DNA of 51,901 nucleotides from an uncultured Myxococcales bacterium (lineage in GTDB: Bacteria; Myxococcota_A; UBA9042; CAIXZC01), in NCBI GenBank assembly GCA_903895725.1, contig CAITUV010000063.1:1-51901 (forward strand). The letters are read 5' to 3'. Positions 24,667 to 34,763 of the stretch are shown in pieces. The notes beneath the pieces are model-generated. The model was not told the DNA's origin, did not search any database, and saw only the letters and a program-made list of their open reading frames with translations. Positions within the stretch are counted from its first letter, which is position 1. Every line of letters begins with the position of its first letter. The translations under genes and the position numbers were made by a program.

Positions 24667-26382
24667 ATGTTGGAAACCAAGAGGGTGACGTCGGCGGGGC
24701 TGGGGGCGCGCTCGGAATCGGTGCCGGGCGGCTTGATTCTGCAATGGGGGGGGCGCCTCGGCCTCTGGCTGGCCACCCTGTTCCTCGTCCTCTACTTCCT
24801 CGGCGTAGCGGTTGCCGGGCCGGGGATCGTGGTCTTTGCCGTGGAAGACGAGTTTCTCGGTGGGGCCGAGGTCGGCAAGCTGGTCGTGGACCCGCTGTCC
24901 ACCGCGGTCACGGTGACCGACCTGGTGCTGACCGATACCGAGAAGAACCCGGTGGTGCAGGTCGGTGGCGTGATGGCCGTGGCCGAGTCGGTGCTCGACC
25001 AGCAGTTCACGGATCTGGCCGTGCGCGGCGGGAAGATCCGGCTGGCCGTTGACGAGGAGGGGAGGCTCAACCTCCTTTCGCTGCGCCGAGAGAAGCCGAA
25101 GAAGGAGCCTTCCGAGCCCAAGGGGTTCCGGGTGGACCGGCTCTCGGTCGGAGACTTCATGGTCACCTTCGAAACCCCGTTTGCCGACCTCGAAGCCGGT
25201 GCCGTGAAGGCGAACGGGTGGGTCCGCCAGGAACCGGGGAAGCAGGCCGATGCCTCGCTCGACGGCGGTATCGCCCGCATCGTCCTGACTCCCAAGGGAC
25301 CGGATTCCGAGCGCATTCTGGCCGCACTTTCCGGGAAGTCGGGGCCGCTGGAGCTCGGGCCGGTCGTCGTCAACGCTTCCGTGGCCGGGGACCGGGTCGA
25401 CGTGGCCGACCTGCAGGTCGACTTCGACGAGAGCAAGTTCACCGCCTGGGGCTTTGCCGACCTGTCCACCGGGATCGGCAAGGTGCTGCTCACCGTGATG
25501 CAGAAGGGGCAGCCGAACTTCTCTCTCCTGGTCAACAACAGCGAAGGCGATCCGACCGTGGCATTCCGGCTCGACCGGTTCTCCTTCCCCGGGGTCGAGG
25601 CCTACGGGGTCTCGGTACCGTCCCTCGAGGGCAGCGGAATGAGCCTGTCGATCCTCCCCCAGCACCTCTCGGTCCTCGTCAACCGGTTCCAGGCAGGCCC
25701 GGTCGACCTGGGGCAGGCCGTCGTCAAGGGGACCTCGGTCTCGAGCGAGCTCGAATACGAGGGAAAGGAGAAGCTCCAGACCATCCTCGACAGGGTGCAG
25801 GCCAGCGCAAGTCCTTTCGACCAGGTCGTCCAGGTGCTCGGCGGCTGGGCCCGCGGCAATCTGGCTTTCTCCCTCCTGCTGGACGACGTGTCGCTCAAGG
25901 GTGGACGACTGCTGGCAAGACCGTTGCGATTCAAGACTTCGGGAGGGCCGGACAAGAAGGGGCGCATCGAGCTGAAAGGGGAGCTGGCGCTGCACCCGCA
26001 CGGGGGGCTCACGTTCTCGACCATCTGGCTCAAGCCGGACCGCAAGGGGGCAAGCGCGTTCATGCTCGAGGTCTCCGTGGATTCGCTCGAGACCGCATCG
26101 CTGCTGGCGGCAGCCGATGTACCGGCCATGATCCGCCGGATGTTCTCCGGCAAGCTTGCCGGCACGCTCAAGCTCCACGGGACCTGGCCGGGCAAGCCGG
26201 AGGTGGTCGTCGACGAATGCCGGTTCGACCTGGCCACGGACCAGGGGGTGGTGACGTTCAAGACTCCGGGCACGGGAGAGGTCTGGGAGCTGGAGCAGTC
26301 TCCCGAGTTCTCCTTCCTGACCCGTGAGGTGAAGTTCGGCAAGGGCAAGCTGCAGATGGTGATGCAGGCCAAGGGGCGGTAG
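24667..26382 (+). CDS. AsmA-like inner-membrane-anchored protein
   Basis: A 571-residue protein with one N-terminal membrane helix (about residues 31-55, LWLATLFLVLYFLGVAVAG) and a long periplasmic part of repeated short beta strands. The motif pattern (VGKLVVDPLSTAVTVTDLVL, IRLAVDEEGRLNLLSL, and a C-terminal GKLAGTLKLHGTWPGKPEV) matches the AsmA/DUF748 type. Such proteins are thought to form beta-groove bridges for lipids between the membranes. The ATG follows GAGGAGGC. It is the first gene of the TamB-TamA block, 73 bp before tamB, so a shared function in envelope lipid transfer is likely. Confidence 0.8.
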   Translation: MLETKRVTSAGLGARSESVPGGLILQWGGRLGLWLATLFLVLYFLGVAVAGPGIVVFAVEDEFLGGAEVGKLVVDPLSTAVTVTDLVLTDTEKNPVVQVGGVMAVAESVLDQQFTDLAVRGGKIRLAVDEEGRLNLLSLRREKPKKEPSEPKGFRVDRLSVGDFMVTFETPFADLEAGAVKANGWVRQEPGKQADASLDGGIARIVLTPKGPDSERILAALSGKSGPLELGPVVVNASVAGDRVDVADLQVDFDESKFTAWGFADLSTGIGKVLLTVMQKGQPNFSLLVNNSEGDPTVAFRLDRFSFPGVEAYGVSVPSLEGSGMSLSILPQHLSVLVNRFQAGPVDLGQAVVKGTSVSSELEYEGKEKLQTILDRVQASASPFDQVVQVLGGWARGNLAFSLLLDDVSLKGGRLLARPLRFKTSGGPDKKGRIELKGELALHPHGGLTFSTIWLKPDRKGASAFMLEVSVDSLETASLLAAADVPAMIRRMFSGKLAGTLKLHGTWPGKPEVVVDECRFDLATDQGVVTFKTPGTGEVWELEQSPEFSFLTREVKFGKGKLQMVMQAKGR

Positions 26383-26455
26383 TCGGGCGGGGCGTGGGTT
26401 CCAGGCAGGCCCGGGACGTTTGGCAGCCTGGACGCAAGGAAGCAGGCGAGAGACG

Positions 26456-29400
26456 ATGACGGACGAGGAACCGAGGACGGAGCAGGACGAGAGCGAGGGC
26501 CAGCGGGGCACGCTCAAGACCGAGCTCTTCAGAAAGCGGGAGCTTCCCGCTCGACTCCGGTCTGTCCTCATCGGGCTTGCCTGGCTTCCGCTGAGGATTC
26601 TGCTCGTCACGTGGACGCTGGTGTCCCGCTTCTTCCTGCTGGTCGCAACGCTCTTCCTGTGCGGGTACTTCCTGCTCACCACGTATGTGGACGGGCCATT
26701 CGTGATGGGCATCCTGAACGACAAGCTCCTGGGCCGGTTCGAGGCGGAGCATGTCGACATTCGTCTGCTCCCCACGCGGGTTCGTCTGTACAACGTCCGC
26801 ATCTACCATCCGGACGGCCGCAACGTCATCACCGCCGGTCGGGTCCAGGCCTCCTTCGACTCGATCGGCATCGCCGCGTGGGGGATCAAGAAGGCCGTGG
26901 GTGTGTCGGCACCGGTTCCTGTGGCCTTGAGCCGGATCCGCCTGGACGACTACCGCGTGCTCTTGCCGTTCGACCCGGACGGATTCCATTTCCACGAGAC
27001 GTTCCTTCCTGCCGTGGTCGAGGTGGACGAGGGACCGTCCGGTCCCGGACCGCTCGTCACACTCTCCCGGATCGTCCTGGGCGAGGGGGTGGTAGAGCTG
27101 GTCTTTCCGGACTGGCGGATGGACGTCGATGTGGCGGGGATTACTGCGGACATGCTGATCCAGGATCCGCCGGAAGGGCTGAAGCTCGTGGCCCGCAACG
27201 TGCGCGGCAAGCGGTTCACCATGAGGGGGTTGCTCCCCGACCCGGTCCGGTTCATCGGCGAAACCCCGTCCTCGTTCGTGGTCGAGGAGTTCCGTATGGC
27301 GGGGCTGCATATGACCGCCAAGGGGGCCATCATCGACCATCCCGATTTCGGCGGCCGGGTCGAGCTCTTCGATTTCGACGTGGCGCAGCCCGCGATTCCG
27401 GTCTCAGCCAAAGCGTGGGTGCGGCTCCGCAATCCGTCCCGACTCGACGAGATGTCGCTCGGGCATGCATTCGGGTTTGCCCTGGCCCGAGCTGAGATGA
27501 GTGGCTCGTTGCTGCGCCCCGACTTCCACTTCCGAGTCTCGGCGGAGAACCTTCTGGTCGAGGACGAGCTGGAGTTGGAAAAGGTCAAAGGCGAGGCTCG
27601 CCTGGACCTCCGGGACGGTGTCCGGCTGGACTTCCCGCAGGTCACCGCCCGATATGCCGGCGGCAGGATCGTGGCCCAGAACGCGAGCCTCTCGATCACT
27701 CAGGCCCCCCTTCCCACCCTGGACCTGGAGGCCTGCATCGAAGGGCTGAGACCCACGGTCATCGCCGAGCTCCTCGGGACCGACGGCCTGGCAGACTTCC
27801 ATGACGTGGTGGTGACCGGATGCTGCGAGGGCTGTCGCCTCGGCCCTGCCCCGGCCAGGGAGGGAGCGGATGGCGGCGACGACTTCGCTCTCTCCGGGAA
27901 GCTGGATCTGGCGGCCGATACCGGCAGCTATCTGCGGGGACTGGGGCTGGACGGAGTGACCGCCGAAGGATCGGTGCAGCTCGAACCTGGAATGCTGAAA
28001 GTCGACGGGCTCACCGTTCGTACGCCGGTCGGCTACCTCTCTGCAAGCGCCCGGTTGGACCTGAGCTCGTCCCCCGCCCCTGGTTCGCCTGCCGGGGCCG
28101 CACATGCCGATGAATCCAGGGTGGGCTCCGTAGGGCAAGCCCCGAGCCCCCAACCTCCAGCCCCGAGCCCCCAACCCCGCTCTTCGGGCTCGGGCAGTCT
28201 CACGGGTCGCGTGGACGCGTCGGCGCAGATCTGGGACCTGGCTGCCCTCCCGTTCCTCGACCGTCTCCGGATGGGAGGGCTCGTCGTCGCCGACCAGATC
28301 ACGCTCTCCGGCACGCTGGAAGACCCGACCGTCGACCTGTCTGCCTGGGCATCAAACCTCAAGCTCGGGAACGAGCAGTTCCGGTCGCTGGATGCCCAGG
28401 TCAACCTCGAGAAGGGGGTCGTGGACCTCCGCCGATTCTGCTTCACCCAGGAAGGCAACTCCGGATGTCTGCTGGGCCGGGTCGACCTGTCCCGGGGGCT
28501 CGACCACCCCTTGCCGATCCCGTTCGACCTGGAGCTTCTCGGCAGCGCCCGCATCGACCTGTCGGCACTGCCGTTCGTCACCGTTCCCGTCGGGGGCATC
28601 GTCCACCTGGAGTCCCTGCGAGCGGACGGAGAGGTGACCCGGGACTGGCTGTCCACGGTCTCGTCGATTGCCGTCGAGGCGGTCGGCCGGTTCGAGAACC
28701 TGATCTACGGGGAGCTGTCGGCCGGTTCCGTCGCCTTGACGCTCAAGAAGGAGAAGGCCGTACCGGGGAAGCGGGGCTTTGGGGCCATCGATGCGAGCCT
28801 CACGGCCGACCTGTTTTCAGCCCCGGAGGTGCAGATGGACCGGGCGGAGATCACCCTGGCCATCCCGGAGATCCTGGGGCTGGAGGGGGCCGACGTCTCC
28901 CTGCCTCTCCCCACGGGACGTCAACGCTTCATGCTGCGAGGGATCGAGTTCGGCGGCCGTAAGCTCCCACTGATGACCGCGACCATCACGAACCTGGAAG
29001 ACCCCTTCCGCTACCTGTTCGAGGGGCGTTTCCAGGTCGCCTCGGGAGTCAAGCTCCGCTACAAGGGACAGCTCGATCCGGCTGCGATGAATGCGAGTGC
29101 CACGCTCGAGGCCCTGCGGTTTCCACTCTCGGCCGTGCCAGTCGACCTCATCGGCCGGAAGGCCGCGGACATGATCCAGCAGACCGTGGTGGTCGGAAAG
29201 GCCTCGGTGGCCAATGTCGACTTGAACCTCCTGGCCGAGCGGAGCTTCAAGGCGCTCTACCGGACCGTCCAGGGCGATGCCCAGGCCACCGTGACCAACC
29301 TGGAGGGGTTGCCCGAGCCGATTTCGACCCTGGAGGGGAAGCTCAAGCTGCGAAAGGGGCGGCTGTCCGCAAGCTCCTTCACCCTGAAACTTGCCAATGG

Positions 29401-31516
29401 GACCCGAGTCTCGGCCTCCGGTACCATCGATCCGTTCCGCCTCGAGGTGGACGGCCACGTGGGCGTTTCTGCAACCCGCCTCTCCTCACTGAGAACGGTG
29501 CGTGCGCTGGAGCTGCCGCTGGATGCCGTCGTCGGCGCAGAGCTCGACCTGCACGGCGGATTCCCCGACCTGGCGGTGGCCGGGAAGATCACCGTGTCCG
29601 ACCTCGTCGCGGCAGGAATCCGGTTCGAAGATGCCCTGCTGGCCGCAAACGGCTCGATGAACGACTCGATCGAGATCACGAGCGAACGGTTCTTCCCCGG
29701 TCTTGCGCTGGGGAGCTCCCGGCTCACCTTCCGGGAGGGCCGGCCTGAGAAGTTCCTGTTGACGGCACAGGCAGCAGGCTTCGACCTCGTGCGGGTGCTC
29801 TCCTTCCTGCCGGAGAAGCTCCATGTGGTTGCCGACGGCAGCGCAGATCTGGCCGTGGACTTCACGGGGGAGGGGGAGCCGTTCTCGCTGGGCGTGGACG
29901 TGCCGGCCGAGAAGCTGTCCGCGTGCTACAAGGATGGTCCGGAGTCGCCGCTCTCACTGTGCATGACCAATTCTCAGCCTGCCCGGGTGGGGGTGACGTC
30001 GAAGGGGGTGCAGATTGCCGGCCTGCTGCTGGCGGGAGGCGGTCACCAGGCGGCTGCCGACGGGACCATCGGCTTTGTCGACGGCTGGAATCTCGACGTG
30101 GGGGCCGACGTGGATCTGGCCCGCATCCAGGCGCTCGGGGAGGTGTTCGCCTCCTACTCTGGCCACGTCGGATCGCTCGCACAGCGCCTGAATTTCTCGG
30201 GTCCGCTGGAGCGTCCCCGGATTTCGGGATCTCTGCCTCTGACGAACCTGCAGCTCCAGCCCCGTCACCTGGGGAGCGAGGTCGAGATTCCCGGTGCATC
30301 GATCCAGCTTTCCGGCTACCCGACCGAGGGGAACCTGCTCTTCCTCATCGAGGAGGACAGCCCGGTCGCAGGCACCTTCGACGAGGGGGCGTTCTCCGTC
30401 TACGGTTGGTTCCGTGCCGCCGATTTCGGCCCTGATGCCGGTACCCTCTTCCTGTCCGGCCAGGACATCTTCTACCAGGCGCCGGGGCAGTTCCGCCTGG
30501 TGGTGAGCCCGCGAGTCGAGCTCTCCCTCCACGACCTGTCCGGGCAGGAGGCCGGCGGCCTGCTCTCCGGCGATGTCTACCTGTCGGAGGGGGAGTTCAC
30601 CCGAAACTTCGACACGCTCATCGGGTCGTTCACCACCGCGTTCTCGAGGACCCAGGAGCGCTACACCAAGCCGATCACCGAGCTGCTTCCGTTCCTCAAG
30701 AAGGTGGGGCTCGACTTGAGGCTCCATGGCGGCAACTTCGCGGTATCGAGCCGCTTTCCGTTCGGTGAAACCGAGCTTTCCGTGAACATGGACCTCAAAG
30801 TGGGCGGCACCATCGAGGACATCCGGCTGTGGGACTGGATGCACGTGGTCCCCGGCGGGACCATCACCTACAAGCTGGTCAAACGGGTCTTCTCCATCAA
30901 CCAGGGAACCGTGGACTTCACCGGCGATCCCACCCGGCCGTACATCGACATCGAGGCCCAGACCGAGGTCCCGTACCAGAGCAGCGAGCTGACCTCTTAC
31001 AACCCCAACGAGGAGCTCTGGGGGACGACCGTCACCATCGTCATCCGCCTGACCGGCATCTATCCGAACATCAACCCGACGTTCTCCAGCGACAAGCCCG
31101 AGTTCGACGTGGCCGACCTCCAGACGTTGCTCCTGCTCGGCCAGACGAGGCGGGACCTCGAGGGGCGCAACACCGGCTCTCAGGGCGGTCAGCCGGACAT
31201 CACCATCAACCTTCTGACCGAGGATGTGGCAGGCATCGTCAGCAAGCTCCTCCTGGCACCGTTCGTCGATGCCGTGTCGCTCGGCTTCACCCAGGAGGGG
31301 GGCATCATGGCCGAGGCCGCCACGCGGATCGGCAGGGCCATCAACCTGATCACCCGGGTCCGTCAGGATTCCAGCGGGTCCGAGTACTCGGCCCGAATCA
31401 AGTTCAAGATTACCGACCGCCTGTCCCTGGAAGGCAGGATGAAGTCGTTGCAGACCGGGACCGAATCGCCGACCACGTACGAGGCGAAGTTCCGGTACGT
31501 GATTCCATTGGAGTAG
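26456..31516 (+). CDS. tamB: TamB-type translocation/assembly protein
   Basis: The 1686-residue product has a polar N-terminus, a membrane helix near residues 45-80, a long repetitive beta region, and a C-terminal TamB/DUF490 domain (about 1330-1686: GDVYLSEGEFTRNF, GTVDFTGDPTRPYIDIEAQT, LLLLGQTRRDLEGRN). TamB spans the periplasm and works with an Omp85 partner, which is the next gene, in outer-membrane protein assembly or lipid transport. The ATG at 26456 begins MTDEEPRTEQ; a TTG at 26420 is an unlikely alternative. Residues about 540-585 are a low-complexity Pro/Ser linker from an in-frame repeat insert (28139-28194). Confidence 0.9.
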   Translation: MTDEEPRTEQDESEGQRGTLKTELFRKRELPARLRSVLIGLAWLPLRILLVTWTLVSRFFLLVATLFLCGYFLLTTYVDGPFVMGILNDKLLGRFEAEHVDIRLLPTRVRLYNVRIYHPDGRNVITAGRVQASFDSIGIAAWGIKKAVGVSAPVPVALSRIRLDDYRVLLPFDPDGFHFHETFLPAVVEVDEGPSGPGPLVTLSRIVLGEGVVELVFPDWRMDVDVAGITADMLIQDPPEGLKLVARNVRGKRFTMRGLLPDPVRFIGETPSSFVVEEFRMAGLHMTAKGAIIDHPDFGGRVELFDFDVAQPAIPVSAKAWVRLRNPSRLDEMSLGHAFGFALARAEMSGSLLRPDFHFRVSAENLLVEDELELEKVKGEARLDLRDGVRLDFPQVTARYAGGRIVAQNASLSITQAPLPTLDLEACIEGLRPTVIAELLGTDGLADFHDVVVTGCCEGCRLGPAPAREGADGGDDFALSGKLDLAADTGSYLRGLGLDGVTAEGSVQLEPGMLKVDGLTVRTPVGYLSASARLDLSSSPAPGSPAGAAHADESRVGSVGQAPSPQPPAPSPQPRSSGSGSLTGRVDASAQIWDLAALPFLDRLRMGGLVVADQITLSGTLEDPTVDLSAWASNLKLGNEQFRSLDAQVNLEKGVVDLRRFCFTQEGNSGCLLGRVDLSRGLDHPLPIPFDLELLGSARIDLSALPFVTVPVGGIVHLESLRADGEVTRDWLSTVSSIAVEAVGRFENLIYGELSAGSVALTLKKEKAVPGKRGFGAIDASLTADLFSAPEVQMDRAEITLAIPEILGLEGADVSLPLPTGRQRFMLRGIEFGGRKLPLMTATITNLEDPFRYLFEGRFQVASGVKLRYKGQLDPAAMNASATLEALRFPLSAVPVDLIGRKAADMIQQTVVVGKASVANVDLNLLAERSFKALYRTVQGDAQATVTNLEGLPEPISTLEGKLKLRKGRLSASSFTLKLANGTRVSASGTIDPFRLEVDGHVGVSATRLSSLRTVRALELPLDAVVGAELDLHGGFPDLAVAGKITVSDLVAAGIRFEDALLAANGSMNDSIEITSERFFPGLALGSSRLTFREGRPEKFLLTAQAAGFDLVRVLSFLPEKLHVVADGSADLAVDFTGEGEPFSLGVDVPAEKLSACYKDGPESPLSLCMTNSQPARVGVTSKGVQIAGLLLAGGGHQAAADGTIGFVDGWNLDVGADVDLARIQALGEVFASYSGHVGSLAQRLNFSGPLERPRISGSLPLTNLQLQPRHLGSEVEIPGASIQLSGYPTEGNLLFLIEEDSPVAGTFDEGAFSVYGWFRAADFGPDAGTLFLSGQDIFYQAPGQFRLVVSPRVELSLHDLSGQEAGGLLSGDVYLSEGEFTRNFDTLIGSFTTAFSRTQERYTKPITELLPFLKKVGLDLRLHGGNFAVSSRFPFGETELSVNMDLKVGGTIEDIRLWDWMHVVPGGTITYKLVKRVFSINQGTVDFTGDPTRPYIDIEAQTEVPYQSSELTSYNPNEELWGTTVTIVIRLTGIYPNINPTFSSDKPEFDVADLQTLLLLGQTRRDLEGRNTGSQGGQPDITINLLTEDVAGIVSKLLLAPFVDAVSLGFTQEGGIMAEAATRIGRAINLITRVRQDSSGSEYSARIKFKITDRLSLEGRMKSLQTGTESPTTYEAKFRYVIPLE
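28139..28194 (+). repeat. REP-like repeat inserted in frame in tamB
   Basis: A 17-base sequence is repeated at 28139 and 28160 (21-bp period, giving APSPQPP then APSPQPR). CCCGAGCCC at 28162-28170 and GGGCTCGGG at 28186-28194 form a perfect 9-bp inverted repeat. The base pattern is unlike the surrounding gene and looks like an intergenic palindrome that landed in frame. Confidence 0.6.
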
Positions 31517-31522
31517 GGAGGC

Positions 31523-34500
31523 ATGAGAACGCCGGTCATCCTGATGCAGCTGCTCCTCCTCCTGCTGGCCTCCGGGCCGGTCGCCGGACAGGAGTGCGAC
31601 GGGCTGACCGTGACGTCGGTGGTCATCGACGGGTGCGGAACGGGGCGGTGCGGCGACCCCAGGGTCCAGGCGGGGCTGGTTGTGCTGGCCGACCTCGTGG
31701 GTCGTCCCCGGTCCGAGGAGCAGGACCGTGCAGCGGCCAATCGTCTGGCCCGTACCGGGTACTTCTTCGAGATCTTCCCCGCCTGTCGTCCCGTCTCGGC
31801 CACCGAGGCCGAGGTGGTGTTCTCGGTCGTGCCCAACCGGTACGTCCGAAAAGTCGCTTTCACCGGGACACGCTCGGTCTTTACCGAAGACCTCCAGAAA
31901 CGGGTCTTCTTCAACCCGGGGGCCGTGCTCAACCCGGACTCGAAGGAAGGGAGGGACAGGCTCGACCGGCAGACCTCGAATCTGGTCGCGTACATGAAGC
32001 AGGACGGGTTCGAGAAGGCCTCCGTGACGGCGGAGACGACGCTCGTGGAACCCGATCTCGTGGACATCCTGTTCCGGGTCAAGGAGGGGAAGGTCGCCCG
32101 CGTGGAGAAGGTTTCCGCCAGCGTGGAGGGACCCTGGGACCCCTCCACCCCGGAGCAGTTCTCCTGCCCTTCCGTCAGCCGCAGGGACATCGAGAAGGTG
32201 GTCGACATCGGCCGCGGGACCCTGTTCACCCAGAAGACGTCCAGGGAAACCAAGCGCAAGGTCCGCTACTTCCTCCAGCAGTACGGCTTCCAGTCCCCGA
32301 GGATCAAGGTCGAGTATCTCCCGGATTCCCAGGAGCTGGCGGTCCATGTCAAGCTCTCCCAGTGCTTCTCCATCCAGATCCTGGAACGGGAGGAGCCGCA
32401 GCCCTACGGCCGCGGCTTCGAGAAGAACGAGGAGCCGGAGCTGTTTGCAGCGCTGCCGTTCCGGGAATCGGGCGTGTTCGACCTGCGCGAGGCTCAGCTC
32501 GGAGTCGAGGAGCTGCTCGCCTGGTACCGGGTTCGGGGCTTCCTGTTCGCCACGGTCGAGCTCCAGGTGGTCGACTACCGCGACATGTCCCCCGGCTGGC
32601 CCTATCCCCTCGTCGGCGGGGTGACCTACCGCATCACCCGCTCTCAGCCCTCCGAGATCCGGGAGATCAAGCTGGTGGGTGTGCGCGCGTTCCCCAAGGA
32701 CACTCTCCTGTCCCTCATGCGCACCAAGGGGTACGACTTCTTCGATACCGGCGGCTACCTCGAGGTCGAGCAGCTCTTCGGAGACCTCGACGTGATCCGG
32801 AACCACTACGAGACCCAGGGCTACTTCAAGATGTCCTGGAGGGATGCCGAGGGGACTCAAGACCAGGTGCGCATCCAGATCAGCCGCAAGGATGACACCA
32901 CCATCTATCGCTACCACTACCTGGACAAGGCGTTCGACGTGATCAAGCCCGACTGGGAGAATGCGGTGACCCTCCGGCTGGCCATCAACGAGGGGCCATC
33001 CAGCCGCATCCGCTCCGTCCACTTCACCGGCGCATCCGCTCTCTCGCCGGAAGCCCTGCTCAAGGATCTTCCGGCCCAACCGGCAGGGCCGTTCTCCCCC
33101 CAGATCGTCCGGCATGCGGTACAGGAGCTGACCCGTCGCTACGAGGCCGCCGGCCGCTCGGTCACGGTCGGCGTGATCTGCTCCGGCTCCGACCCAGACG
33201 TGGAGACCGCTTCGTGCGATGTCGATACCGTCCGTTCCCGCCGGGTCGACCTCAGCTTCCGCCTGAGCGAGGGACCGCGCCGGATGGTCGGTGAGCTGTT
33301 CGTCGTGGGCAACCTCAAGACCGGGCGCTCCACCATCCTGCGAGACTTCCCGCGGACCGGGGAGCCCTACGAGCAGGACCGCATCGACGAGGCCGTCCGC
33401 CGTCTCCGATCGCTGGGCGTGTTCTCCTCGGTCCGGCTGGTGACCATCGGCCTCGACGAAACCCCCCCCCGGGAGAACGTGGCCCTGTCCATCCAGGTCG
33501 AAGAGGCAGCAACCCGCTTCGTGGAGATCTCGGCCGGGTTCCAGAAGATGATCAACCGGGGGGCCGGCGTCGACGAGACCATGGCCCCCGAGGTGGGGGG
33601 CGTCCTCTCCAACTCCCTCCATTACACCGGCGCACCGCTGACCGGCGGTGCCAGCTTCCAGCTCCTTCGCTTCCCGGATGTGCTCCTGCTGGCCGAGCTG
33701 TCCTACAACGACAAGAACTTCCTTGGCCTTGCCCGGAACCTGTACGTACCGCTCAGCTACGGCTTCACCACCCGGGACCCGGCCCGCTACGCGGCGTTCC
33801 AACCGACCTACCTCGATCGCCGCCTGCTCGGGTCCGACATCACCTGGCGTCTCACCCCGCTGGTCATCTACGACCGTGCCCTGTCCTACGTGGACAAGTT
33901 CGAGTACGGGATGGAGAACGAGTTCTCCTATCCGCTGTTCGAGCACATCTACCTCTCGCTCCTGACGCGGCTCACCCGCATCTCCCAGAAACGCGTGGGC
34001 GAGTCCGAGTTCGCGGACCAGGAGCTCCAGGTCTCGGTGGCACCGCAGCTGCGGCTCGACTGGCGCGACAACCCGATCAACCCCATGTCCGGCTTCTACG
34101 GCATGGGGAAGGTCACCTACCTGAACGCGTACGAGGACCGTCCGGAGCCCGGACAGACCGACCTCGCCCGCGTGAACTTCCTTAAATATGAAATCCAGAC
34201 ACAGGCCTTCCTCTCCTTCCGGCAGACCTTCGTCCTGGGGCTCAACCTTCGGTACGGCCACAGCTGGTCGGCCGAAGGCGGTCACCTTCCGCCCAACCAG
34301 AAGTTCTACCTGGGAACCACCAGCGGCATGCGGGGATTCCCCGTGCGAGGCGTGCTCCAGTACAACCGCAAGGGGGAGCCTCTCCGGGACAAGGTCGTCA
34401 CCACCGATGCGGACGGCAACGAGACGCTCGAGTTCCTCCCTCGCGAGGGTGGCGACACCATGCTCAACGGTAACCTCGAGCTGCGCTTCCCCCTCCTGCG

Positions 34501-34753
34501 TATGAGCGGGCTCTGGGGCGCAGCGTTCCTCGATTCCGGTGCAGTCAGCCAGGATCTGGGCTCCCTGTACGCCCAGTCTGTCCGCTTCTCCGCCGGCATG
34601 GGAATCCGGTGGCTCATCGGGGATCAGATCCCGCTCCGGCTCGACTACGGCTTCGTCCTCGATCCTCGCTGCAACCGGGTCGACGCCAACAACCAGTGCA
34701 TCTCAGAGGACGATACCGGTGCCCTGGATTTCGGCCTGCTCTACACGTTCTAG
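31523..34753 (+). CDS. tamA: Omp85-family outer-membrane protein (TamA/BamA type)
   Basis: A 1076-residue protein with a cleavable signal (LMQLLLLLLASGPVAG), several POTRA domains (for example VRKVAFTGTRSVF, IREIKLVGVRAFPKD, IRSVHFTGASALSPE, GELFVVGNLKTGRS), and a C-terminal 16-strand barrel (from about residue 690). The barrel has the loop-6 signature MRGFP near 936 and ends in LLYTF with the terminal Phe used for outer-membrane targeting. The position after tamB and the number of POTRA domains fit TamA; a BamA role cannot be excluded from sequence alone. The ATG follows GGGAGGC, seven bases after the tamB stop. Confidence 0.88.
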   Translation: MRTPVILMQLLLLLLASGPVAGQECDGLTVTSVVIDGCGTGRCGDPRVQAGLVVLADLVGRPRSEEQDRAAANRLARTGYFFEIFPACRPVSATEAEVVFSVVPNRYVRKVAFTGTRSVFTEDLQKRVFFNPGAVLNPDSKEGRDRLDRQTSNLVAYMKQDGFEKASVTAETTLVEPDLVDILFRVKEGKVARVEKVSASVEGPWDPSTPEQFSCPSVSRRDIEKVVDIGRGTLFTQKTSRETKRKVRYFLQQYGFQSPRIKVEYLPDSQELAVHVKLSQCFSIQILEREEPQPYGRGFEKNEEPELFAALPFRESGVFDLREAQLGVEELLAWYRVRGFLFATVELQVVDYRDMSPGWPYPLVGGVTYRITRSQPSEIREIKLVGVRAFPKDTLLSLMRTKGYDFFDTGGYLEVEQLFGDLDVIRNHYETQGYFKMSWRDAEGTQDQVRIQISRKDDTTIYRYHYLDKAFDVIKPDWENAVTLRLAINEGPSSRIRSVHFTGASALSPEALLKDLPAQPAGPFSPQIVRHAVQELTRRYEAAGRSVTVGVICSGSDPDVETASCDVDTVRSRRVDLSFRLSEGPRRMVGELFVVGNLKTGRSTILRDFPRTGEPYEQDRIDEAVRRLRSLGVFSSVRLVTIGLDETPPRENVALSIQVEEAATRFVEISAGFQKMINRGAGVDETMAPEVGGVLSNSLHYTGAPLTGGASFQLLRFPDVLLLAELSYNDKNFLGLARNLYVPLSYGFTTRDPARYAAFQPTYLDRRLLGSDITWRLTPLVIYDRALSYVDKFEYGMENEFSYPLFEHIYLSLLTRLTRISQKRVGESEFADQELQVSVAPQLRLDWRDNPINPMSGFYGMGKVTYLNAYEDRPEPGQTDLARVNFLKYEIQTQAFLSFRQTFVLGLNLRYGHSWSAEGGHLPPNQKFYLGTTSGMRGFPVRGVLQYNRKGEPLRDKVVTTDADGNETLEFLPREGGDTMLNGNLELRFPLLRMSGLWGAAFLDSGAVSQDLGSLYAQSVRFSAGMGIRWLIGDQIPLRLDYGFVLDPRCNRVDANNQCISEDDTGALDFGLLYTF

Positions 34754-34763
34754 GAGGCTGTCC

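Noticed and set aside
29954..34285. Open frame of about 1440 codons on the minus strand
   Set aside because: Antisense to tamB and tamA; low-complexity His/Gly/Asp composition and no family motif.
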